Assembly: GCA_965229695.1 (NCBI GenBank)
Contig: OZ245921.1
Coordinates: forward strand, 930,001 to 994,000
Direction of reading: 5' to 3'
Origin: JANSYL01 sp965229695
GTDB lineage: Bacteria > Pseudomonadota > Alphaproteobacteria > Rhodobacterales > Rhodobacteraceae
DNA: 64,000 bases
Shown here: one piece after another, positions 33,907 through 42,879 of the stretch
How the letters are laid out: every line of letters starts with the position of its first letter
How positions within the stretch are numbered: position 1 is the first letter of the stretch
The notes under the pieces: model-generated
Told to the model about the DNA's origin: nothing
The model's database searches: none
Seen by the model: only the letters and a program-made list of their open reading frames with translations
Program-made: the position numbers and the translations under genes

Positions 33907-34287
33907 TTAGGGGGATTGATCCGCATCAACCCGGCGCCCCCAGAGGTCGATCACCCCCGCCCCACCGCGCGCGCCGATCAGCGCCACGCTCAGCAAGACC
34001 AGCAGCGCCGGGATACCTGCGGGCAGGGGCGGATAGCTGATGTGGTAGTAAATCGCGCCCACCATGATCCCTGCGATCCCCATCGCCGCCAGGCTGGAGG
34101 TTTGGCGCACCCAAAGACCCGCCGCGCCCGCGACCTCACACAAGCCGATGAAATAGCCGAACCAGCCGGGCAGGCCCAAATCGGCAAAGCTTTGATGCGC
34201 GATCGGGTGGCCGGTCAGCTTCGCGCCGCCGCCCGCCAGCATCACCAGCGTCGCCAGCCCCATCGCCAACCAGGTCGCGTATTTCAT
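33907..34287 (-). CDS. DoxX-family membrane protein
   Basis: A 126-residue inner membrane protein with four predicted helices: AMGLATLVMLAGGGAKL, FGYFIGLCEVAGAAGLW, AAMGIAGIMVGAIYYHI and ALLVLLSVALIGARGG. The layout and the GxxKLTG motif fit DoxX/DoxX-like proteins, whose role (thiosulfate:quinone partner in some archaea, redox homeostasis in others) is unclear in proteobacteria. ATG 34287 follows GGAGA; the longer reading frame to 34413 has no ribosome site. Confidence 0.82.
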   Translation of the reverse strand: MKYATWLAMGLATLVMLAGGGAKLTGHPIAHQSFADLGLPGWFGYFIGLCEVAGAAGLWVRQTSSLAAMGIAGIMVGAIYYHISYPPLPAGIPALLVLLSVALIGARGGAGVIDLWGRRVDADQSP

Positions 34288-34475
34288 CACGGGTCTCCAA
34301 TTCGATGCCCAAAGCCTAGGGGCGGCTTGGGCCAAAGGGAAATCAAAGACCAAGCACGCCTGCGTGAGCCGCGCGTGACTTTGCCCAAGCGATTTGACCC
34401 CGGTCAAAGACAAGCCTCCGCGCTTTGGCCATGAAGGGATCGAAGCGCGCGAGGTTTGATTTGTGGGAGGGTGCG

Positions 34476-34655
34476 ATGCGCCTGTTCTTTTTGCTTTTCA
34501 CCATGACCTCGATGGCCATCGCGGGGGCCGCTGTGACCGCCGTCTTGGCGATGGGTCTGCCGGGCTGGCAGCCGATTGCGATTGCCGCTGCCTTGGGGGC
34601 GGCTGTGGCGGTGCCTGTGGCGCTTTGGGCGGCCAAAAAGATCGCCGCGCTCTAA
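34476..34655 (+). CDS. Small two-helix membrane protein (often misnamed CTP synthetase)
   Basis: A 59-residue protein made of two hydrophobic helices, FFLLFTMTSMAIAGAAVTAV and PIAIAAALGAAVAVPVALWA, ending in Lys-Lys. Similar ones in Rhodobacteraceae are listed as CTP synthetase, which is clearly wrong: no glutaminase or synthetase motif could fit. GGGAGG seven bases before ATG 34476 fixes the start. Function unknown. Confidence 0.75.
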   Translation: MRLFFLLFTMTSMAIAGAAVTAVLAMGLPGWQPIAIAAALGAAVAVPVALWAAKKIAAL

Positions 34656-35186
34656 CCCACCGCGCGATTCGTCCCATCTGATTCTGCTTTGCGGCGCGCC
34701 TGACCCTTGGTTGGGTCGCGTCTGCACGGGCTGTGTACGGGGTGTGTACGCGCTGTGACCGGGCAAAATCACCTTTGCAGGTGCAGAAAAAGACCCCCAA
34801 AGCCGGGGCTGCGTTTGGTTTCGGACAAGTCTCTGAGCGCAGGCCGAAAATCGCCCTCGCTCAGCGCTTACCCCCAAAGCTGTCCACCAATTCCTCCACA
34901 AGAAATTCCAATGCTGCACTGCTTCATGCTTGCCTGAACAGCCCCTCTTTTGTGACAGTTTTCTTACCGCAGCGGGGCAACCCGAAGCGGGGCGCAGAAA
35001 GCCCTAGAGGGCCCGGTGCGGACCATCGCAGGACATGAGCTTGAGGTGGCGCGTGAAGGGTTGAAGATAGGGGCGAGATTGTCGGCAAGACCTCGGTCAA
35101 GTTGACGGTCGAGCCTGGATCATCGGGCAGGAAGCGCGCGGGTTTGGCCTTGTTTACAAGGGGAAATCAGCATCCAAAGGGGGAAG

Positions 35187-35390
35187 CTTTCGGGCTGAAA
35201 CCGATGGGGTTGCGGAAAGGCTTTCGGGCAGGACCGCAGCAGCCTTGTCAGGGCTTTCGGGCCAGGGCGAGGTGGTCGTAGGCGGACCTTCGGGTTTGGT
35301 TGCGGCAGCCGCATCCCGGGCCTTCGGGCAATGGGGCGGCAGTGACAGACCTTCGGGGATGTCGCACCCTGAAACGGGGATTTCTTCGGA
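35187..35390. repeat. Degenerate 33-bp tandem repeat marked by C(C/T)TTCGGG
   Basis: The octamer occurs at 35187, 35221, 35254, 35287, 35321 and 35350, spaced 34, 33, 33, 34 and 29, with a weaker TCTTCGGA at 35383. Between octamers the sequence is poorly kept. A TCGGGCAGGA at 35123, shared with the second unit, may be an earlier relic copy. Confidence 0.6.
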
Positions 35391-35500
35391 AAGACCCGGA
35401 TCAAGAGAAGGCGTCAGGACGTGCCCCCAGGGCACAATGCTAAGACCGCGTCTGAGCACCTGACGTCTTCTTCTTTTTCAGCAGTATCGCCAGAAAAGAA

Positions 35501-35535
35501 ACGGGGCCCGAATGGCCATCCCATTCGAACCCCGT
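35501..35535 (-). terminator. Terminator downstream of the hydrolase gene
   Basis: ACGGGG and CGAATGG pair with CCATTCG and CCCCGT around a 5-base loop, with a small internal loop. On the minus strand it is followed by TTCTTTTCTGG. It lies 146 bases beyond the hydrolase stop, the only minus-strand gene it could serve. Confidence 0.65.
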
Positions 35536-35680
35536 CACGTCAGTATGCTACCGCGTCTATGCACCTGTGCGGCTTGCATATAGGAGGCGATTCGGCAGAT
35601 CAACTATATCTTGTGACGAACGGCTCTTTTCGCGTTGGATGCGGCAATTCCCACCACATTGCGCGTCTCAAACCACCAAA

Positions 35681-36448
35681 TCACGCGCCATCCGCGTTCA
35701 AAAAGGCGGCCACAGCGGCCTCAAACGCGCGCGGATTGTCAGCGTGCAACCAATGGCCCGCGCCTGGGATCTTGGCAAACCGCGCCGCTGGGAACAGCGA
35801 TTTGATCTTGGTCCGATGTTCCGGCAACACATAGTCGGATGCCGCCCCGGACAGCATGAAGGTTGGCCGCTCGAACACCCCCTCGATTTCGGGAAAGCCC
35901 AGGACCTCCGGCATGAACGCTTCCAAGACATCGAGGTTCAGCCGCCAGCGTTTGCCCTTCACGTCCAAGGATTGCAGCAGAAAGGCCCGCACCCCGTCCT
36001 CGGCCACATCCTTGGCCAACGCCGTATCCGCATCGCGGCGCGTTTCCACCTGACTCAGATCGACGGCCCGCATGGCATGGATGAACTGCACCTGCGTATG
36101 GCCATAAGCCACCGGTGCGATATCCGCGACCACGAGGCGCCGCACCAAATCGGGATGGCTCAGCGCCAGCACCATCGCCGCCTTGCCCCCCATCGAATGA
36201 CCGACCACATCGGCCAATCCGCCCAGTTCTTGGATCACCTGGGCCAAATCCTCGGCCATATCGACGTAGCTGTGGCTGTCATACCAGGGGCTTTCGCCAT
36301 GGTTTCTTAGATCGACCGAGACCACATAGCGTTGTTCTGAAAGGCGTTTTGCGATCACGCCCCAATTGCGCGCCGAGCCGTAAAGGCCATGGACAATCAA
36401 GATCGGGGGCTCTGCCGTGGGTGTGCCAAATGTCAGTTTATTGAGCAT
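35681..36448 (-). CDS. Alpha/beta-fold hydrolase (YbfF-like)
   Basis: Serine hydrolase of 255 residues. Oxyanion region LIVHGLYGSARNWG near residue 18, nucleophile elbow VVGHSMGGKAAM near 88, an Asp near 210 and the C-terminal catalytic His in GAGHWLHADNP near 233. It resembles the YbfF/ABHD11-like esterase branch; the real substrate is not known. ATG 36448 begins the conserved MLNKLTFG; the frame upstream to 36721 is antisense to the next gene. The start triplet abuts the divergent neighbour's possible ATG. Confidence 0.9.
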   Translation of the reverse strand: MLNKLTFGTPTAEPPILIVHGLYGSARNWGVIAKRLSEQRYVVSVDLRNHGESPWYDSHSYVDMAEDLAQVIQELGGLADVVGHSMGGKAAMVLALSHPDLVRRLVVADIAPVAYGHTQVQFIHAMRAVDLSQVETRRDADTALAKDVAEDGVRAFLLQSLDVKGKRWRLNLDVLEAFMPEVLGFPEIEGVFERPTFMLSGAASDYVLPEHRTKIKSLFPAARFAKIPGAGHWLHADNPRAFEAAVAAFLNADGA

Positions 36449-36560
36449 GATCAAGCCATACGCCCAAGATCGCGGCGCGACCAGCCCAAAGCCGCGCGCT
36501 TGCGGGAAACCGGCCAACAGGTATAGACATTTCAAGCATTTGCCGGGGCCACAATCTGAT

Positions 36561-36932
36561 TTGACGCGCGACGAGTTTGACAAGGAAACTGCCGATTTGC
36601 TGCCGATGTTGACGGATCGGTTGGGCATCCGCGCCCGCAGCCTGCCCAGGGCGCTGCGCCGCGCCGGTCGGCTCTTGCCACCTGCCGCGCGGGACGCGGC
36701 GCAGGAGCTGTTGCAGATCAACGACCGGTTGGATCACCCAAAGCTGGCACAGCGCACCGATCCAAGCTTGGTCCGCAATGCCAGCGCAACCATCCGGGCT
36801 GGATTGGCGCGCCATCAACCAGGCCAAATGGTGGCACGTCAAAGGGCGATCCTTTGGGGGGAACTCGCCTTTCGCATTTTTGTGGTTTTGGGGGCGCTGC
36901 TGGCCTTCGCCTATTGGTATAGCAACCGCTAA
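36561..36932 (+). CDS. Hypothetical protein with a C-terminal membrane anchor
   Basis: Begins TRDEFDKETADLLPMLTDRLG and has a basic helical middle (RALRRAGRLLPPAARDAAQE), ending in one membrane helix, FRIFVVLGALLAFAYWY. A tail-anchored layout. The likely start is TTG 36561; an in-frame ATG at 36447 adds a basic, low-complexity stretch and overlaps the divergent hydrolase start, so I prefer the shorter form (123 aa). Not recognised beyond resembling roseobacter hypotheticals. It converges on the pirin gene with a four-base gap. Confidence 0.6.
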   Translation: MTRDEFDKETADLLPMLTDRLGIRARSLPRALRRAGRLLPPAARDAAQELLQINDRLDHPKLAQRTDPSLVRNASATIRAGLARHQPGQMVARQRAILWGELAFRIFVVLGALLAFAYWYSNR

Positions 36933-36936
36933 CCCG

Positions 36937-37848
36937 CTAATGAGCGGGTTGGATGAAGGTGCCGTTGCGCAGATCACGCATGGCCTGCTGCAATTCATCC
37001 TGGGTGTTCATGACAATCGGCCCATGCCAGGCAACCGGCTCATCAATCGGCGCGCCCGAGATCAGTAGGAAGCGCACACCGTTGGGCCCGGCCTGCACCG
37101 TGACCTCATCCCCGGTGCCAAACCGGATCAAGGTGCGGTCACCGGACAGGTCGCGAATATTCACCTCCTGCCCCATCACTTCTTTTTCTAGAAGAACCCC
37201 CTGCGGGGCCGAGGCATCGGCAAAGGCACCAGCACCGTCAAACACATAGGCAAAGGCCCGGCGATAGGTATCGATCTTAAAGGTTTTCTTCACACCGGCA
37301 GGCACGGTGATATCCAAGTATTGCGGATCGGCGGCGATGCCATCGACGGGGCCTTTCTGACCCCAGAACGCGCCAACAATCACCTTCACCCGCGTGCCAT
37401 CATCATCAATCACCTCGGGGATATCGGCCCCGGCAATGTCCTGATACCGCGGCGCGGTCATCTTCAGCGAGCCCGGCAAGTTGCCCCAAAGCTGGAACCC
37501 ATGCATCTGACCCTTGGCATTCCCAAGCGGCATTTCCTGATGCAAGATGCCCGAGCCTGCCGTCATCCACTGAACCGAGCCCGCGCCGAGCTTACCGGTG
37601 TTGCCCAAGCTGTCAGAATGTTCGACCGTGCCCTCAAGCACATAGGTGATGGTCTCGATCCCCCGATGCGGATGCCAGGGGAACCCGCGCATGTAATGGG
37701 CCGGGATATCGTTTCGGAAATCGTCGAACAGCAGGAACGGGTCCAACTCGGTCGGGTCTTGGAAACCAAAGGCGCGATGAAGATGCACCCCCGCCCCTTC
37801 CATGGTCGGTTGCGCGGCGCGGGTTTCCAGAATGGGGCGGATCGACAT
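36937..37848 (-). CDS. Pirin-family protein
   Basis: Bicupin iron protein of 303 residues. The metal site is in the N-terminal cupin: HPHRGIETITYVLEG near residue 57 and HSDSLGNTGKLGAGSVQWMTAGSGILHQE near 77, giving the His-His-His-Glu set. The C-terminal cupin lacks metal ligands, as usual. Some bacterial pirins are quercetin 2,3-dioxygenases, others regulatory; which applies is open. ATG 37848 has GGAGG eight bases upstream. Confidence 0.92.
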   Translation of the reverse strand: MSIRPILETRAAQPTMEGAGVHLHRAFGFQDPTELDPFLLFDDFRNDIPAHYMRGFPWHPHRGIETITYVLEGTVEHSDSLGNTGKLGAGSVQWMTAGSGILHQEMPLGNAKGQMHGFQLWGNLPGSLKMTAPRYQDIAGADIPEVIDDDGTRVKVIVGAFWGQKGPVDGIAADPQYLDITVPAGVKKTFKIDTYRRAFAYVFDGAGAFADASAPQGVLLEKEVMGQEVNIRDLSGDRTLIRFGTGDEVTVQAGPNGVRFLLISGAPIDEPVAWHGPIVMNTQDELQQAMRDLRNGTFIQPAH

Positions 37849-38022
37849 TGACAGTTCCTCCATCAGCAGTTGCGACAGAGATAGCGGTCGGGCCGCATCG
37901 ATCAATTCGACATTGGCAAACTTGCCCTGTGCATCGCTGCAAAGGTCGGTTTTGGGCGCGACGGGTCGGGGACAAGCCTCAAACCTGACGTGAAACAGCG
38001 CGTCAGAAAAGAGGATGGCAGA

Positions 38023-38979
38023 ATGCGGGTTGGGTTCATCGGATTGGGAAATGTCGGCGGGAAGCTAGCCAATACGCTGCTGCGCAACGGGATCGATCTG
38101 ACGGTTCTAGACTTGGATGCTGAAAAGCTCGCGGCCTTTGTCGAAAACGGCGCGGCGGCGGGCACGACCCCCGCACAGATGATGCGGGATGCGGATGTCG
38201 TGATCACCTGCCTGCCCCGCCCCGATATCTCGGCCAAGGTTGTCGAAGGCACCGATGGGCTTTTGGAAGGGATGGCGCCCGGCGACATCTGGCTGGAGAT
38301 GAGCACAACCGACGCGACCGAGGTTGCCCGGCTGGCCGAAAAGATCGCGGCCAAGGGTGGGGCCGCCGTGGATTGCCCGGTCTCGGGCGGGTGTCATCGG
38401 GCCGCTAGCGGCAATATCTCGATCTTTGCGGGCTGTGACCGGGCGGTATTCGAACGGGTCTTGCCATTGCTGACCACCATGGGGCGGCGCGTCCTGCACA
38501 CAGGCCCCATTGGCTCGGCCAGTGTGCTGAAAGTCATCACCAATTACCTGGCGACGGCCAATCTGGTCAGTTGTGCTGAGGCACTGACCGTGGCCAAAGC
38601 CGCAGGCATGGATCTGGGTACGGCTTATGAGGCGATCCGAATTTCCTCCGGCACCTCCTTTGTGCATGAGACCGAAAGCCAGGTGATCCTGAACGGATCG
38701 CGCGACATCAGCTTTACGATGGATTTGGTTGCCAAGGATATCGGCCTGTTCCAAGAGGTGGCGGATCGCGCAGGCGTGCCCTTGGACCTGAACCCCATGT
38801 TGATCGACCTTTTCAACGATGGTATCGACCGCTTTGGCCCGCGTGAATTGTCACCCAACATCATCAAACGGCTGGAAGAGGCCACAGGCCTGGATATCCG
38901 CGCGCCCGGCTTCCCGGCGGAGATGACCGATGATGAGCCCGAAGTGCCGGGGGCCGAGGTGATCGTGACGCGGGCCTGA
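38023..38979 (+). CDS. Beta-hydroxyacid dehydrogenase (3-hydroxyisobutyrate dehydrogenase-like)
   Basis: NAD(P)-dependent reductase of 318 residues. N-terminal Rossmann RVGFIGLGNVGGKLANTLLRNG, cofactor-selecting VLDLDAEKL (Asp in place of Arg suggests NAD), substrate motif DCPVSGGCHRAASGNISIFAGC near residue 119 and the catalytic lysine segment GSASVLKVITNYLATANL near 171. Candidate substrates are 3-hydroxyisobutyrate, tartronate semialdehyde or a related acid. GAGG lies before ATG 38023. Confidence 0.88.
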   Translation: MRVGFIGLGNVGGKLANTLLRNGIDLTVLDLDAEKLAAFVENGAAAGTTPAQMMRDADVVITCLPRPDISAKVVEGTDGLLEGMAPGDIWLEMSTTDATEVARLAEKIAAKGGAAVDCPVSGGCHRAASGNISIFAGCDRAVFERVLPLLTTMGRRVLHTGPIGSASVLKVITNYLATANLVSCAEALTVAKAAGMDLGTAYEAIRISSGTSFVHETESQVILNGSRDISFTMDLVAKDIGLFQEVADRAGVPLDLNPMLIDLFNDGIDRFGPRELSPNIIKRLEEATGLDIRAPGFPAEMTDDEPEVPGAEVIVTRA

Positions 38980-39036
38980 ACCCTCGCCAATCCACCCGAC
39001 ACCCGCTAAGGGGACAGGGCAGATTGGAAGGCAGCT

Positions 39037-39540
39037 ATGGCGCAGACGCAAAATCCATCCGAGGTTTTAGAGGTGATCGACCCTAAACCCGCCCGCCGCG
39101 GGGCCGCCGTTGGCGCGATGGGTATGTTGGGGATGATCCTGCTTTACCTTGCTGCCGCGCATCCGCCGCGCGATTTGGCGTGGCTGGTGTTCTTGCTCGC
39201 CGTCGGCGCGGGGTGCCTGTACCTCTCGTGGCGCATGTGGGTGGTCACCGGCGTGCGCCTGGAACTGACCCGACAGGAACTGCGCGAAGAAGGCGGTCGT
39301 GTGCTTTGCAGCATCGAAGAAATCGCGTCGGTCGATCGCGGGTTCTTTGCCTTCAAGCCCGCCAGCGGGTTTCTGATCCGGCTGAAAGAGGAATCCACCC
39401 GAGGGGGGGTGTACGCGCCGGGGCTTTGGTGGCGACGCGGCAAGACCATCATGGTCGGCGGCGTCACGTCACGCGCGCAGTCAAAATCCGTGGCGGATTT
39501 GATCACCGTTTTGCTGGTTGAGCGGGACCACGGGAGATAG
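39037..39540 (+). CDS. Two-helix membrane protein, unknown function
   Basis: A 167-residue protein with two adjacent helices (AVGAMGMLGMILLYLAA and LAWLVFLLAVGAGCLYLSW) and a soluble C-terminal domain of beta character (TGVRLELTRQELREEGGRVLCSIEEIASVDRG), which suggests a bacterial PH-like fold. No catalytic motif. GGAAGG precedes the ATG. It converges on the glutamate dehydrogenase gene across 18 bases. Function not known. Confidence 0.75.
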   Translation: MAQTQNPSEVLEVIDPKPARRGAAVGAMGMLGMILLYLAAAHPPRDLAWLVFLLAVGAGCLYLSWRMWVVTGVRLELTRQELREEGGRVLCSIEEIASVDRGFFAFKPASGFLIRLKEESTRGGVYAPGLWWRRGKTIMVGGVTSRAQSKSVADLITVLLVERDHGR

Positions 39541-39558
39541 AGCGGCCCCGCCCAAAGC

Positions 39559-40992
39559 TTAGATACCCTTGGCCTGGTAGCTGGCCGCAACGCGATCGAT
39601 GCTGACCAAGAACCCGGCGGTGCGCAGGTCATGGCAATCGTCGCGTTCCCACCAGACCTCTCGCATGGACTGATAGGCCGCGCGCATCGTGTCATCGAGG
39701 CCGGACCGCACCAGTTCCAACTCGCCCGCCCCGCGCAGATAGCGTTCCTTGAAATTGGGCGAGAGGCTCCAACCAATGCCGCTGTCTTTGGACAGGCGTT
39801 CCAGCTCATCAACGATGAGTTGGTGGCGGGCCTCCTCCTGACGGCGTTGCATCCGGCCGAAGCGGATATGGCTGAGGTTTTTCACCCATTCGAAGTAGCT
39901 GACGGTCACACCGCCGGCGTTGGCGTAAAGGTCGGGGATGATGACGGTGCCGCGCTGGCGCAGGATGTCATCGGCCCCGGCGGTGACCGGCCCGTTGGCG
40001 GCTTCGATGATCAAGGGAGCCTGGATCGCATTGGCGTTGTGCATATTGATCACGCCTTCAATCGCCGCCGGGATCAAGATATCGCACTCGGCCTCAAGCA
40101 CGCGCAGGCCCGCTTCGTGATAGGTGCCAAAGGGGCAGTCTTTCACACCGCCATGGCGCATGATCCAGTCCCGCAGGGCCGGAATATCCAACCCGTTCGG
40201 GTCTTCGATGGCCCCGTCCCGCTCGATCACATGGGTGATCTTGCAGCCGTCTTCTTGGCTTAAGAACAGCGCCGCGTGATAACCCACATTGCCCAGGCCC
40301 TGCACAATAACCCGCTTGTCATCCAACCCCGGTGAAAGGCCCGCTGCTTTGACATCCTCGGGATGGCGGAAGAATTCCTGCAGCGCGTATTGCACGCCGC
40401 GACCCGTGGCCTCGACCCGGCCTTGGATGCCGCCGGCATTGGGCGGCTTGCCGGTCACACAGGCGCGCGCGTTGATATCGGTTGTGTTCATCCGGGCGTA
40501 TTGGTCGGCGATGATCGCCATCTCGGCCTGGCCGGTGCCCATATCCGGGGCGGGCACATTTTGGCTTGGGTTGATCAAATCGCGCTTGATCAGCTCGTAG
40601 GCAAAACGGCGGGTGATCTTCTCCAACTCCTCCGGCTCATACTGGCGCGGGTCCAAACACAGCCCACCTTTTGAGCCGCCAAAGGGCGTTTCGACCAGGG
40701 CGCATTTATAAGTCATCAGGGCCGCGAGCGCCTCAACCTCGTCCTGATGCACATTGGGCGCGTAGCGCAGGCCACCTTTGACCGGTTCCATATGTTCAGA
40801 ATGAACCGCCCGATACCCGGTGAAGGTCTGGATCTCCCCCCGAAGGCGCACCCCAAACCGCACGGTGTAAGTCGAGTTGCAGACCCGGATCTTTTCCTTC
40901 AAGCCCGGCGGTAAATCCATCAAAGCCGCCGCACGATTGAACATCAGATCAACGGATTGGCGGAAACTCGGCTCACCGGTTTGCATATTCAT
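39559..40992 (-). CDS. Glu/Leu/Phe/Val dehydrogenase family (glutamate dehydrogenase)
   Basis: Probably NAD(P)-dependent glutamate dehydrogenase, 477 residues. Catalytic regions are VKGGLRYAPNVHQDEVEALA and the lysine in ALVETPFGGSKGGLCLDP (near residue 103); the dinucleotide motif is VIVQGLGNVGYHAALFL near 231, and PAAIEGVINMHNA lines the C-terminal part. A GGGAGGG ribosome site fixes ATG 40992, and the frame further to 41118 is excluded. The family also includes leucine and phenylalanine dehydrogenases; the length favours the glutamate enzyme. Confidence 0.92.
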   Translation of the reverse strand: MNMQTGEPSFRQSVDLMFNRAAALMDLPPGLKEKIRVCNSTYTVRFGVRLRGEIQTFTGYRAVHSEHMEPVKGGLRYAPNVHQDEVEALAALMTYKCALVETPFGGSKGGLCLDPRQYEPEELEKITRRFAYELIKRDLINPSQNVPAPDMGTGQAEMAIIADQYARMNTTDINARACVTGKPPNAGGIQGRVEATGRGVQYALQEFFRHPEDVKAAGLSPGLDDKRVIVQGLGNVGYHAALFLSQEDGCKITHVIERDGAIEDPNGLDIPALRDWIMRHGGVKDCPFGTYHEAGLRVLEAECDILIPAAIEGVINMHNANAIQAPLIIEAANGPVTAGADDILRQRGTVIIPDLYANAGGVTVSYFEWVKNLSHIRFGRMQRRQEEARHQLIVDELERLSKDSGIGWSLSPNFKERYLRGAGELELVRSGLDDTMRAAYQSMREVWWERDDCHDLRTAGFLVSIDRVAASYQAKGI

Positions 40993-41236
40993 TGGGTCCC
41001 TCCCTTTGACACCCGTTTGGCGAGTGGCAAAGGCGACTCGCACCACCAGAAGGGCACAGCGCCCCTGGGCCTTGCAAGCGCCGTTTGACGCTGCGTCAGC
41101 ATCATCGCTTAGCGTCAATCATCCCGATTAGGGCACCAGTTTGCCCCATTTTCGCCCCGCTCTGAGGCGAAAAAGCGCGTGGCGAAACGCGTCTTGCGAC
41201 GAGTCTTGCCCGATTCTTGAATGCGGAGGACGCGCG

Positions 41237-42877
41237 ATGCGCCGCCAGTGGGGCCAAAATTTCACGAAGCTCAAGAACCTGCCCCGCAGGTTCACCCATC
41301 GCGATGACGGCACCGTCACCGTGTTCGGTATGATGATCTTTGTGCTCATGGTTGGCGTCGGTGGCATCGCCATCGATGTGATGCGCTACGAGACCCAGCG
41401 CGCGCAGCTTCAGTATACGCTGGATCGCGCTGTGCTGGCCGCGGCCTCGCTCACTCAAACACTCGACCCGCGCGATGTTGTCGAAAACTATTTCGAAACC
41501 GCCGGGCTGGCCGATTACCGTTTGCGCGTGGATGTGGACGAAGGCCTGAACTATCGCCGCGTGAACGCGATGGCCGAAATGGATATGCAATCGCTGTTCA
41601 TGCAGATGTTTGGTGTGCGCACCATGACCTCACCCGCCGCAGGCGCCGCCGAAGAACGCATCCGCAATATCGAAGTGTCGATGGTGCTGGATATCTCGGG
41701 CTCGATGGGCGGCACGCGGATGAACCGGCTGAAGCCCGCCGCGCGTCAGTTTGTGACCGATGTGATGCTGGCCAACACGAACCCCGACAACAACCAATTG
41801 GTGTCGGTGTCGATCGTTCCCTATAACGGCCACGTCAATGCAGGCTCGACCATCGCGTCGGTCTTTTCGATGACCAACGAGCATGAATATTCGAACTGCA
41901 CTCGGTTCTATGACGCGGATTTCAACACCACCGCGATCGATCCGGCGGTGCCGATCCAGCGCATGGGCCATTTCGATATGAGCACCAATTCCTGGTCCAG
42001 CACCTCGCCGACCTCGCGCCCGCGCTGCCCGACCGATGATTATGGGGCGATCCTGCCCTGGTCCCAAAACGAAAGCGATCTGCACACCCTGATCAACAGC
42101 TTCAGCCCCGGCGGAACCACGGCGATTGATGCGGGCATGAACTGGGCTGTTGGGCTTTTGGACCCTGCGGCGCAACCGGCCGTGGCCGATCTGGTGGCTG
42201 ATGGCCAAGTCCACCAGCATTTCGAAAACCGCCCCGCCCCCTTTAGCGACCCGGAAACCATCAAGGTCGTGGTTCTGATGACCGACGGCGCCAACACCGA
42301 GCAATATGACCTGTTCGATGCCGTGCGCAGCGGGCCAAGCCCGTTCTGGCGCGACCCGGACGATGATGGCGACATCTCGGTCTATTACGACCAATGGGAC
42401 GAATACTGGTGGGAAGATCATAACACCTGGGAAGACACGCCCGATGGCGGATCGGATGATGATGCCTATCAAATGGATTGGGCCGAGGTGTGGCACCGGA
42501 TTTCGGTGAACCATATCGACAGCGCGTGGTTCCATGACGATGCCTGGGACATGGAAGGCAACTCGGACAACTCAACCAACCATTGGCGTCAGTCGACGGT
42601 GCTATCGGAACGCACGAATTACTATCGCAATGCCTTGCTGGAGCAATACGCCAACGGCACCCAGGGCGATACGCGTCTGCGCAACATCTGCAACGCGGCC
42701 CATGCCAATGGCATCCTGATTTTCTCCATCGCGTTCCAGGCCCCCTCGCGCGGGCAAGCGGTGATGCGCGATTGCGCCTCGTCCGACGCTCATTACTACG
42801 ATGTCGAAGGGCTTGATATCAGCGACGCGTTTTCCTCGATCGCACGCTCGATCAATCAGTTGCGTTTGGTGCAATAA
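41237..42877 (+). CDS. TadG-like pilus-assembly protein with von Willebrand A domain
   Basis: A 546-residue envelope protein with a short basic N-terminus, a TadG-type membrane segment (TVTVFGMMIFVLMVGVGGIA, near residues 26-46) and a vWA domain with the MIDAS motif DISGSMGG at 152 and TDGANTE near 350. From about residue 370 to 435 lies an insert very rich in Asp and Trp, with a DPDDDGDIS calcium-loop-like stretch. Such proteins accompany Tad/Flp pili. GGAGG lies seven bases before ATG 41237. First of three adjacent tad-type genes. Confidence 0.88.
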   Translation: MRRQWGQNFTKLKNLPRRFTHRDDGTVTVFGMMIFVLMVGVGGIAIDVMRYETQRAQLQYTLDRAVLAAASLTQTLDPRDVVENYFETAGLADYRLRVDVDEGLNYRRVNAMAEMDMQSLFMQMFGVRTMTSPAAGAAEERIRNIEVSMVLDISGSMGGTRMNRLKPAARQFVTDVMLANTNPDNNQLVSVSIVPYNGHVNAGSTIASVFSMTNEHEYSNCTRFYDADFNTTAIDPAVPIQRMGHFDMSTNSWSSTSPTSRPRCPTDDYGAILPWSQNESDLHTLINSFSPGGTTAIDAGMNWAVGLLDPAAQPAVADLVADGQVHQHFENRPAPFSDPETIKVVVLMTDGANTEQYDLFDAVRSGPSPFWRDPDDDGDISVYYDQWDEYWWEDHNTWEDTPDGGSDDDAYQMDWAEVWHRISVNHIDSAWFHDDAWDMEGNSDNSTNHWRQSTVLSERTNYYRNALLEQYANGTQGDTRLRNICNAAHANGILIFSIAFQAPSRGQAVMRDCASSDAHYYDVEGLDISDAFSSIARSINQLRLVQ

Positions 42878-42879
42878 CG

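Larger units (their letters stand above)
34656..35680. other. One-kilobase gene-free region
   Basis: No frame here has a convincing start, composition or recognisable product. Contents: a CACCT-GCAA-AGGTG hairpin followed by ATTTTG on the minus strand near 34780, a CCCTAGAGGG palindrome near 35003, six or more TTTCGGG-type motifs at 33-base spacing (35187-35390), and a terminator at 35501. The periodic part can be read on either strand as 11-residue repeats, so a decayed repeat-protein gene is possible. Confidence 0.5.

Noticed and set aside
34900..34935. PhaR-type TGCTGCACTGC site with a phasin gene to follow
   Set aside because: No phasin-like reading frame follows and a single match to a short GC-rich motif is not enough.
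35071..35463. Plus-strand frame through the 33-bp repeat (Ser-Gly-rich), and the minus-strand Pro-Glu-rich frame at 35154-35459
   Set aside because: Neither has a ribosome site or recognisable family, and two of the repeat units fall out of phase on the minus strand; treated as a DNA repeat with possible decayed gene.
35500..35680. Possible tmRNA or tRNA because of GGGTTCGAAT on the minus strand
   Set aside because: The flanks form a plain hairpin with T-run and no acceptor stem, CCA or anticodon arm could be drawn.
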